A stretch of 64,000 bases of DNA, taken from assembly GCA_043228905.1 (NCBI GenBank), contig JBHGNT010000009.1:15996001-16060000 (forward strand), written 5' to 3'. Position numbers and translations under genes: made by a program. Shown here piece by piece: positions 34,601 to 46,600 of the stretch. Below the pieces are notes generated by a model. The model was not told where the DNA came from. It worked only from the letters and a program-made list of their open reading frames with translations, and did no database searches. The stretch is from Azolla caroliniana (Eukaryota; Polypodiophyta). Within the stretch, counting starts at the first letter, position 1; every line of letters begins with the position of its first letter.

Positions 34601-37600
34601 TGTTACAGCTCTCCCTGTTGTTATGTTGGCAAAACTAGAAGACTTCCTACTTGTTTTTCGACGAATTTCTTCATTGAGGATTGCTCCTCTAACTCCATCA
34701 AATGTAAGGCTTGCGCTATTTGAGAGTGAGACTACAAGCACCTCCCATGTTTCAGGCAACGTCATGAGTAAAACTATAGCCTTCATTTTGTTGTTGAAGA
34801 TTTGCAATCCTACATCTTGAAGTTTAGGGTTTAGGGTTTAGGGTTTAGGGTTTCAAGATGTGTTCAGCGGCAATGTGTTCAGCGGCAAACTTTGCATCTT
34901 CAAGTCATGCAACAATGAGCCTTCTCATTAGGTGAACTTGATTCACTTTAGTGGTTGACTCGTACATAGTCTTCAGTTTGCACCATACCTCATGAGCACT
35001 AGTCAGCCCCTTGATATTTCCTAAAACTTATTAATGTGGGCAAACTGCCGTACAATTGAGCAGTTTCCAAGTCACATCAGCCATACCAGCTGATTTGTTT
35101 TCATCGAATGCTTTTGCACATCCTTGTAAATAAAGTGTGCCTTCCATTCTAACCTTCCATAAGTCGAATCCAGTGCCATCAAATTTCCTGAATTCTTCCT
35201 GAACATTGGCTGATGTATTTGCCATGGTGAAAGAAGGATTACAGAATAGACACAAAAAACGAAACTTCCACTTATTCAAAGTGGAGGCTAAGCAATGGAG
35301 ATCTTGAGAGGATTCAACCCTTGCTCTGATACTAGTTGTAAGGAAGTAGAAGATAGAATGACATTTTTCTGACATATCTAAAGGCAGAGATGTAGAAGCT
35401 AAAAACAATTATGGGGTTTAACACATAGGAGGGATTAAAGAAATAGAAGCAGTTTTGAAAAACAAAAGCTACACACATATGTGCTATCCAAGATACATAG
35501 AATATGCTCTTAGAAGAAGAGCTTTAAATACTGATGTGATAGCTAAGTTATGGCCTCATAAATAGCTATTTAATGCTGAGTGGAATCTTGTACAAGGATC
35601 CCATTTAACTACAAAAAATATTCTTTTAGAAGTTGTAGTACAGCTTTGAAAACGAGACTGTACAACTTTAACAAGAATTGGAATATATTAAATAATATAA
35701 ATTCGTTTTCTAGTTTAGTTAGAGAAACCTAAAGAGCCCTTAATCCCAACATTTTTGTACTATGATTCTTAGGGTGAAGTTCAAAATTAGACTCCAAACG
35801 ACCTGGCCAAATGCAAATTGCTTCCTCGCTTCTTTTATTTGGCCTTGAAATGGCTTTACAACAAATGAAGGTTCACTAGGTTGGTCATCCTTCGTCTCGA
35901 TATCTTTTTGCATATTAGCAGCATGATATTCGAGAATATAATGAGATTTCAGAGTTCCAAAAACTCATATAAAGTCATACTAGAACTCTTATAAAGTCAT
36001 ATTCATCAAGTTTGGCAACTGATGGGAAATTTTTATCAAGCAAAGCGGTGGATGAAGTACTGTGTGGGGTCAACTCCATTTGTGAAGGTCATGCATTTTC
36101 ATCCAAAGTTTGGGCCATGAGTTAACAATTGAGCTCATATTCAAGTAATAATGTCTTGGGTTCAAGCACCACTTGATCCAAAATAGCAAATTGATGCCCA
36201 AAATCAAGGCGCTGGTTTGTAGTTTGACGATTTCTAATGCACCATCACTGTGTGCCTAGTGGTTGATACTAGGTCTATAAGAGAAGGTCTTGGGTTCAAG
36301 CACCACTTCACCCGAGATAGAAGGTTGTAGGCCAGGTGACCCAAAATAGTAGGTCATGATTCAAATGGAAGCATAAGAACATTAATAAAAGGTTAATTAA
36401 GGATTGAAACATTGATTGACGATTTAATAAAAAAACTATTCATAATCAAATAATCGATTAAAAATAAATAAATTGTAGATTAAAGTATTTAAAGATCAAT
36501 TTTTAAAATTGGTCAAAGATAAGTGGTAATTGATGAAAATAATGTATAATCACGTAAAAACAATGTATAATCACGGACTTCTGGGCCACGATCTCGCCAT
36601 CCTTGTCATCGACAAATAAAGGTCATTACATCCTGCCATTGTAGGTGCTTTTGTCACTTTAGAGAGCTCCCCCTATGCTAGATCTTTTGAAGACAAAATG
36701 TACAAAATATTTGACATGAGAATCTTACATGCATCAGTGTCGAGATTGTTTAGTCACATTTTAATTCTAGGTCTATTTACTTTTCAATACAAAAAGTACA
36801 ATATATCTGATGTGAGTATCTTACATGCATCAGTGAAGAGATTCTTTAGTCACGTTTTAATTCTAGGTCTATTTACTTTTATGCTGATTTACGTTTATTT
36901 TGGTTTGTTTTTCTCAAAGACAGGCAACAATTTAAATGTAACCTCTTGTTTGCTTTTCTCAAAGATGTAATCTCTTGTTCTAAGTAGTCATTGCAAAAAT
37001 GCCAATGAGAAGCGAGCTAATCTTTCACTTTGTTGAGCATTTCAAATTGCTATCAACATTGTCTTCTTGCATGCTCTTGAGATCTCACGAATACTAACAA
37101 AGTTTTTGTGACAAATGAGAAAACAACTCAAAATGTTTCCAATTCAATGATAAAGCATTTCCCATTGATCTGGGGGAGGACTTGTCTAAAATTGCTATCA
37201 ACATTGTCCGTATGTCTTGGTGAAATTTATTAAAAACCGGGGACTTGTCACTAAAGTCTGGAAATAGTTTCCGGGACTCTAGTAAAATATTTTACTCTTA
37301 TATTTGGGCTGTTTACCACAATAAACACACATAAATGCTGCAGATATATGAGGGGTTGGAAATTCTAATCAAAATTATGGAAGTGATTGATAGAGAAGTG
37401 CTCCATAACACTATTGTGATAAATTGTGGAAGCCAATTGCAGAATTAATGATCCTGGGAAGTTTGTCTTGCTTCAAAAACTTCTACATGGTCGAAGTTTT
37501 AGTAGCCTGACCAAAAGCTTTCAATAAATTGAAGTTTCCTAAGCCCACATAATTCCGATAATAAATGCAATATCTCGCAGGGAGAGGAAGCCTTGTCCCT

Positions 37601-40600
37601 TGAGTCATGTATATATAACTTTTCTGCTATTTATTCAGGTTGATTGGTTTCCATGGGGTGAACAAGCATTTGAAAAAGCACGGATGGAGGATAAACCAAT
37701 TTTTCTATCAGGTAATGCTTAAAATATTTTCTTCTTTGTTTGCTAACAACAATAGTAACTTAAATCTCTATTTGAATTGGGTATATGGACGCTGCTTTGG
37801 CACTAAAATGAAGTTGGCTACAGCACTTGCCATTGGTATGTTCTTGTAACCATCTTACTTTATTTTGAATTTATATGTGGTAATTGTCATGTTTGAAGCG
37901 TTCTAGACATCCAGATTATGTTTCCATATGTGTACGACTGGAAAGTACAGTTTTATCTTATCTTACAGAGATGCTTTCAAAACAGGAGCAATTTTTGTTT
38001 CGAAATTTTAATTTTGACCTTAAAAACTAGGGATGTCTGTCTAATGTGAAAAGAGAATTATAAACAACCATAATTGTTTCTCAAATCAATTTTTTCTTTA
38101 CTTCTTTCCCCATGAACCACGACCTCGACACCCTTGTCATCGACAAATAAAAGCCATTATCTCCTGCCATCGTAGGTGCTTCCCTCGCTTCGGAGACATT
38201 TCCATTCTGGATCGACCTATGCTAGAGATCTTTCCAAGACAAAAGCTACAATATACCTAACTTGAGAATCTCACATGTGCCAAAAACCAGATTCGCTCGT
38301 TTCTTTTCTTTTCATCTTATTTACTTTTATATTTACTGTGTAATATTATTTTATTTTGATTTGTTCTCAAAGACGAGACAACACTTTATTTTACTGTGTA
38401 ATCTATTATTTGGTCTTATAGGCCATTTTGGCCTCTTAAAAGACGTTAATATATCTTTCTTTCCCTACATTTTTCTTCTGCAGCAGACAACCTTCTAATA
38501 AATTTTTCTTACTCCTAACTTGAAAGCTACAACTCTTCTCGTTCCATTTCTCCTCTCTAATTCTTCATGGTGAAGGAGAGAATCTCAAAATAGAATACTA
38601 TACATCTTACTTCACTCCTTGGGGCTACTCGAACTAGGAGTAGCCAACAACACTATATTAGGAATGGCACATTCACATCGAGGAGTTCAACAACTCGTGG
38701 ACATAGAAGAATAAGAGAGACTGAACATGATGTGAGGGTGAAATCGTGTTCACCATGAACAATGATGAGGATTTTGGTAGTGATGTTATGTCTCATCATT
38801 CATCTGATGATGAATATTACATCTACAGCTGAAGCTAGAAGACTTCCAGGATTTTAGGATGTTGTAGCAGGATTTTGAACATTTAAAAATTTACATCTAC
38901 TCTCTAAATGTTATGATTTTTTTGTTGTAAATCATGCTGTTTGAATCTTAATGTTTAATGTTTGGGATTACGCTTAATTGTAATGCTGGTAATATAGCCC
39001 ATTGAATCTTATGTGTGTTATTGATCACATTATAATTCATATCTGATATCTCATGACATGACATAGGTGCCATGTAATGGAGGTGGAGTCATTTGAAAAT
39101 GAAGCAATAGCAAAAACTATGAATGAATGGTTTGTAAATATAAAGGTAATGATTTACTATCATAAATCTTATATATGATTATAATTACCCTTCAGAGAAT
39201 GTGGAAAATGTCCCAAGTTTTCATTTCTCTTTATTGTTGCAGGTTGACCGTGAAGAAAGGCCAGATGTGGATAAGGTTAGTTTATTTGCTTACAGAATTA
39301 GTATATTAGCACTGATTTAGTTCATTGTTCTAAATATCGTGATCTATAACATATTTGGTTGTAGGTCTATATGACATATGTTCAAGCAACCCAAGGTGGT
39401 GGAGGTTGGCCGATGAGTGTTTTTCTTACACCTGAATTGAAGCCAATGGTTGGAGGTACATATTTTCCTCCAGATGACAAATATGGTCGTCCAGGTTTCA
39501 AGTCTATATTGCGGTAAAATATTTCCATATATGCATATTTAGTTTTGGGTTATTGAAGGGGGAGTTTTTCATACATAATGCATGTTAATACTGAGACATT
39601 ATGCATATGAGCTAGCTGGACAAATATCGATATTATCTATATGCATATGCTTGTTGATCCATCTGTATGATTGCATCATTAAACCAAACCCATGCTGCAA
39701 AATTCCATTTTGATTTATTGTTGCTGCTGTCAATTTTGTAACCATAAGACATTCTGTTGCTGCTTGTCATAAGTAAAGACCTTTGTGAATGGATTTAGGC
39801 TGGCATGATATGACATTGTGCCACATGCTCGGATTATGCAACGGCTAGAAGCCCTTGGTGTTCCTACAGATATGCAATGGGGAATGTATGTACTCTATGA
39901 ATCTGTCTCAGGAAAAGTGTGGTCTTCCAAGGGTTTGTTAGAGGTGGTGGCTTGCACAATCAGAGTGAAGCAAGGATGCCCACTATTGCCCACTCTATTC
40001 GGTCTCTATATAGATGAGGGAGAAATTTGGGGGTTCGGGAGCAAGCCTAGCGGGTATAGCTATACAAATATTACTATATTCTGATGATATTGTGCTGATT
40101 TCCGACTCTCCGGAGGAACTACAAAGACATCTAAATGCCTTAAACTATTTTTTACAGACAAAGGTTTGTCGATAAACATGGATAAAACTAAAGTGATGGT
40201 TTTTAACACCACTCAAGCATGGGTAGCAAGATCAGAACCAAAATTCTTCTTGGAAGAGTAAAAGATGGAATACACACACTCTTACGCATAACTAGGAGTA
40301 ACATTTATAGGGCCCAGGTTCTCTTTTCGTGTGCCCGGCTTGCTCATGGATATGCAACCCTTGGTGCTCTTGAAAGACGATGTGCACATTTGCTTTTGCA
40401 AGAGCCATGAACTAAGCTGTGGTTATTTGATACACTTGTCACAACAACTCTTCTCTATGGAGTAGAAATGTGGGGACCGAGTCTTAACGAGGCAAATCAT
40501 TGGAAAGATTCAGAGAGACCTTTAGTGTCAATCATTGCTCGCATGATAAGGAGCAAAGCATCGGTACTCCATGATATAATCTGGGTAAAGATGGGAGCAG

Positions 40601-43600
40601 CCCCTATAATCACCAATGCATTGTTCCGATCGGTGACTTATATCCAATGTCTTTGGGAGCTTCCTAAACAAAGTTACCCAAGGTTGGCACTTATGTCATC
40701 AAGACAACTGGCTGAAAATGGAGACATTCATTGTTGGTATTAAAAATGCAGCAATGGTTCGAGTCACATGGCATAAGTATAAATGCCGTACCCCCATTCC
40801 AATATAGCTTGGACTCTCCCTATCTAAATACAACCAAAGTGGAAAAGAATAGAGTGATCTGAACTAATATCATTAACTTGGGAAACAAGATAACATGGAT
40901 CAGCCCCAAGATACGAAGATGACCCACTACAAGACACTTTTTACAAATCGGAGGTTGGATTCTTCATCAAGCCACCTTACATGGACATATATCTATTGTA
41001 TGCACTGCGCAGTGTGATAGGGCAGCTACGAACTTTATCTCATTAGTTATAGATTGAGGTAGGCAAATGTACACAAATACCCCTAGAAGAAAGAATTTGC
41101 AAATTGTGTCATCAAGGAGTGGAATCTGAAGAACACTATGTTTCCCACTGTAGTGTCTTTTATGAATAAGAGGGAGGTATCATTGCCTCTGTAAACAAGG
41201 CTTTGGCCCACTACGCAAGTTAATGGAATATAAGGACTAACAACGCCTAGGACTTTTCTTGCTAAAACTCAAGAGACATAGGGACAAGTTGTTGAAGGAC
41301 AATAGTACAACCACACAAGCTCATCCACAAAGAACAATCATAACTTTCTTTAGCCCTATCACTCCTACTAATGCTTCAAGTCAATCAAGGGCTACCTAGA
41401 TGGGCTCTCGACCAGGACATGAAAAAGGGGTTACAATAGATCAGGCAATAGCAATTTGTTGAGCACTTAGGCCCCGGTCCCACTCACCCCGACCTGACCA
41501 CCCTTGTGATCGATAGATAAAGGCCATTATCTCCTGCCATCGTAGGCACTTCAATTGCTTCAGAGACCTCTACATTCTGGATCGACCTATGCTAGTGATA
41601 TTTCAAAGACTAAAGTTATAACATATCTACCTTGAGAATTTTACATGAGATGTAATCTCTTGTTTGGTCTTATTGGCCATTTTGGCCTCTTAAAAGTCGT
41701 TAACATATCTTTCTTTCTTTCTTTACTTCTTGGAAGAAGCCTTAATAGTGGCGAAGCCTCGATATGAATCCAGAAGAGCTGTAAGAACTTTGGTGGTTTG
41801 AAATCACTTTATCAATGTTGAGTAGTTGCTCCTTGAAGTCTTTGATCTTTGTCCAGAATTCATCTATAGAATCATCTTATTGCATCTTTGTCTCTTCAAG
41901 TTTTCCGCTTGATTGTAGTAACTCTTGCTTCGTTCCGTTGAGCATATAGGTTCTTCAACTCTTCCCAAACACTTTTGGTGGTAGTGCAGGATTGGATGTG
42001 TGGAACAATGTGACCTTTGACTGACAACAAGGCAATGAGAGCATCGGCATGAGCATCGTTACCATCCCACTTAAGTTGTGAAGAAATGGAACTTGAAGCA
42101 TTATTTGTGTCAGTTGTTATGAAAACGGAGGGAGAGTTTGAAGAAGAACTTGAAGTTAGTTGCTCATCAGATCTGATGACAATGTCACATAATTGCTTTG
42201 CAACCAATACACACGGTAACACGCCTGATAGTGTATACCCACATAGGGTAGTTAGTACCATCCAACTTGTCTTCAGTGTTATGCTTGCCAAAAATATTAG
42301 TTTGCTCAGACATTGCAAGAAATATTTACTGCAAGAAGTATAGATGAGATATTGCTGAAAACTGGTTGCTGCAGAATTGGTTGTTGGGCAGTTAGGGTTT
42401 GGGATTGCTGCAGAACTTGTTTTGGCTGTATCTTTGGAACATAAAATCTGATTTGGGTGTGTAAGTCGTCAAAAAAATCAGCTCAAAATCTACTTTATGA
42501 AAACATGAAAATATAGAGAATTTGCCTCTGCTGCTGTTTTGTCCTATTCGAACTTTTTGTCACTGTAGACGGAGAGGTCCAATGTCTTCTTTGAAGAAGA
42601 AACAAAGAAAGATATATTAACGTCTTTTAAGAGGCCAAAATGGCCTATAAGAGCAAACAAGAGATTACATTGCAAGTGTTGTCTCGTCTTTGAGAACAAC
42701 AAATAAAAATAAAATAAAATAAAAAGTAAATAATACTTTGTAAATATAAAAGTATATAGATAAAATGAGATGAGGGAATTTGGTTTTCGGCACATGTGAA
42801 ATTCTCGAGTTAGATATATTATAGCTTATTAGGAAAAAGATAAAGAGAAAGATCTCTGTATGCTTATTAGGAATAATAGGATAAGGAGTAACTTAAACCT
42901 GCTCTGACACCACTTGTTAAAAAATGTAGGGATCTTAGACTAATTCTCAGATCACTTAGAAGACTTGATGAAAAATCAGTAGATTAGGAAAAACAGAGTG
43001 TATGATTACAAATGTGTAGATGATTTATATAACCAATATCTACAGGTAGCTGGAAACCCAACAGTTAAGTAACTAGGTTCACATTATTCCAACTATATTC
43101 ACACCAAGGCTTTCATAGGATACACAACCTTTGATAAAAAAATAATACAGTGGACAAAGCCTTTGTTAAAGAGGCAATGGTGTCTTACTCTTATTTCAAA
43201 TTTGATTCATTGTGACACAATTGGCAGATTCTTTCTTCCAGAGGTGTGCGTGCATATCTTGTGACTCACTCTTATCATGCGGGCAATCATTGAGATGAAA
43301 GGTCTCTCCAAATCTCGTTGGTTATTTACATTGTGAAGAATCAACCTCAGATTTCTCCTCTGTAGAGAAATGTCAGTGTCACAAACGTATCAAATAGCCA
43401 CAATTCAGTTTATGGCTCTTGGAACTCGATATGCACACATTTTCTTTCAAGAGCACCGAGGGCATGTTTGATGCTTCATGGAAATCTGAGACTAAGTTTA
43501 GGAAGGGGATTTCAAACTTCATCATCAAGGACATGACCAATCCTTCAAAGTGGGCATGTCAACATTTGTGCACAGTTAGGTACATAAATGCATGTCCTAG

Positions 43601-46600
43601 GGTTGGGAGGACAAGCCTGATACCCCGTGCCTCTCGTTCTTGTCCTTTTTTTGTAATTAGAAACTTTCGTTGCTAGTAATATAATATAGGTGTCTTAAAC
43701 TAAAAAATTGACTACCATATCATGAATTTTTTCCCTTACATCTAATGACCTTTTTTTATCTGCAACAAATTTGAGGATGCATTGCCTGAAATTATAACTC
43801 CAGAAAATTGCGTAATTTATAAAAACGAGTTTCTGTGTTAGTGCATGACAATATCTATCATGGAAAAGAAAGTAAATAAATTTTCCCCTACATGAGAAAG
43901 TTCAGAGATGTCTAATCAAAATTTATGTCAGTCGTGTGAAGGAGGTGTGGGACACAAAGAAAGATGCAATTAGACAAAATGGAGAAGAGGTTGTGCAGCA
44001 GCTTGCAGAGGCAACAGCTGCAAATGCATCCTCGCCCAAGCTTGCACAGGGTTTGCCTCAGCAAGCTGTGGAGTCATGTGCTTTGGAGGTCAGCATATCC
44101 ATGCTAGTACTTGTACCATATTTAGTTGACTGACGCTGAAATGATCTTTTAAATGAACATGTGAGTAGTTGTTTAACAAAGGCTCTTCTGTTCTACATTT
44201 TTCTTTTTTATGTAGCTTGCTAAAGGTTATGATAAAAAATTAGGAGGTTTTGGAGGACCGCCGAAATTTCCCAGACCAGTGGAGTTATATGTTGTGATGC
44301 GCCACTATAAACGTTTAAATCAAGCAGGAAAAGAGGCAGCTGCATTGAAGTTCCTGGACATGGCTCTGCATTCTCTGGGATGCATGATGCGAGGAGGAGT
44401 TCATGATCATATTGGTGGTGGATTCCACAGATATAGTGTGGATGAATACTGGCATGGTACATATGTTATTGTGATGCTTTTTTTCAAGAACTCATTGCTT
44501 CTTTGTTAAACGTTAATATATATGTAATAAATATATTGATAGATATATAATTAAGGATTCTAGAAACAAATACGTCAATATAATTGAAAGATTCATAATG
44601 ATCACAATCTCAAAACGTTTGGTTTTTCAGGTGCTTTTTCCTATCTTGATTTTTAGCATGCAAGACTTTATTAGGAATAACGTTTGGTAAACATCGTTCT
44701 TTTAGCTGCATGCTTACTGTTGGCTGTGACATGATGCAATATGTTAGTCCATTGAAACAAGATTCATTGATAGTTTGGATTGCAAAGAGTTAAAGCATAT
44801 TTTACACATTACCATTATTGTTGATGGATTGTGAACTGAATTAAAGTGTTGCTCATAAAAATACAATAGAAAATCATCAAAGTTACTGTATCCTCATTTG
44901 TATTTGCATTTTGATTTAAGAAATATAATTCAATTCACAATATTTTTCTTGAAGGGGAAGAGAAAGAGGGGAGGTGGTGGTTGCTTTACTCTATTATACA
45001 TCTGGCTGTTTATTTGTTTCTTATGTTGTACATGTTGATGTATTTTTATCTTCTCTAAAATCAAATGATGTATGTAGTTGCTATAATCCAGTATTGAGAA
45101 GATTTGATTTTTTTCTTCATTTCATATTTTTGTAGTGCCTCATTTTGAAAAGATGCTCTATGATCAAGGGCAGTTAGTGAATGCTTATCTGGATGCTTTA
45201 TGTATTACAAAAAACCCTATATATGGCCATGTTGCACGGGCCATATTGGACTACCTGAACCGAGGGATGCTACATCCAGAGGGTGGCATATATTCAGCTG
45301 AAGATGCTGATAGTGCTGAGAAAGAAGGCTCAATACGGAAAAAAGAGGGTGCATTCTATGTTTGGACCAGCGAAGAGGTGATGGCCCTTTTTGTATCATA
45401 GTCTCCTCTTTACACACTGCATATGCATGACTAAACAGTATCAAACATACTTTTTATATGTGTTCTATGGCTGATACCAGAAGGTTTTAAAGAGTGATTT
45501 TAATTGGCATGTATATTTGCATGATCCTAATATAAATGGTTGGAGAAACTCCTTAATCTGTTTCTAGTTTGGCAGTTTGAATCTGGTTTGTCAGTTTCTG
45601 TATTCATTATCTGCCGAATTTCAAAATGTTCTAACTTCTTATCTTCCGTTTGTGGTCTTTAGATTGAAGAGGTCTTGGGGAAGGAAAAAGCGCAGATTTT
45701 TATGGCAAATTATTATGTGAAACAAAATGGGAATTGTGATCTCTCACGGATGAGTGATCCACATGGAGAATTCGTTGGGAAGAATGTGCTTATTGAGCGC
45801 ATTACTTTGGATGAATTATGCTCAAAGTTCAACAATAAAACTGCTGATGAATGCAATGAAATTCTTGCATTTTGTCGGAAAAGGCTGTTTGATTATAGAA
45901 TAAGGAGGCCACATCCACACCTTGATGATAAGGTTTGAACCTATTCTACTATATTTATTGTCCATTTATCACTTAGGTAATTTTTAGGTTAAACTTATAG
46001 CTTTACAAACATGTTAATTCACTCATCTATAAGTATATTATGCATCTAAATTGAATCTGGCAAAATTTTAGCATTATTTACATCAGGAAATATAAACAAG
46101 CTCCTCAGAAAAAATAAATGCAGTAATCCTAATATTTTAATGGGTGTCACAAAAATTGTCTTATAGAATTAATAACATGATTATGTTGAAACAATTATAT
46201 ATAAACTGATAATATTGCTGTGGCAATGTGAATATGTAGGTCATAGTTGCATGGAATGGCCTGGCAATTTCAGCCTTTGCAAGGGCCGCTAGAGTACTGA
46301 GGCAAGAAGCAAGTGGCGGTGCTTCTTACTTCCCAGTTACTGGATCGGATGTGAGAAGCCCATTTATATTTACAAACTGTTATTCTTATCATTTGAATCT
46401 TGTTGTGTTTATGTGAATTTTCCTGGATTGCTTTATGTTGTGATTTCAAAGCCCATGGATTATTTGGAAACAGCGGAAAAGGCAGCTGCCTTTCTCAAAG
46501 AGAAGCTTTATGATCAGAATTCAAAGAAATTAAATCGCAGTTTCCGTGGGGGCCCATCTGCGGCGCCTGGTTTTCTTGATGATTATGCTTTTCTTATATG

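Larger units (their letters stand above)
31164..35336 (-). mobile_element. Copia element internal region, antisense in DUF255 intron 1
   Basis: On the minus strand, in order: PBS AACTAGTATCAGAGC next to the LTR (35336), gag ([20 protein letters not shown]), CCHC zinc-knuckle [18 protein letters not shown] (~34540), GAG-pre-integrase [13 protein letters not shown] (~33975), integrase [20 protein letters not shown] with DNGEEY and GMVERYNRT (~33770-33510), [12 protein letters not shown] and [13 protein letters not shown] (~32630-32390), YVDDMLIG (~32150), and RNase [15 protein letters not shown] to [13 protein letters not shown] (31863-31195). Several stops and small shifts are present, so it is not competent as it stands. 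The layout is that of the Tnt1-like Copia group. Confidence 0.88.

Noticed and set aside
43419-43676. An 85-codon open frame in DUF255 intron 6
   Set aside because: It has no splice-compatible frame with neighbouring exons and no motif. It is probably chance or a repeat.
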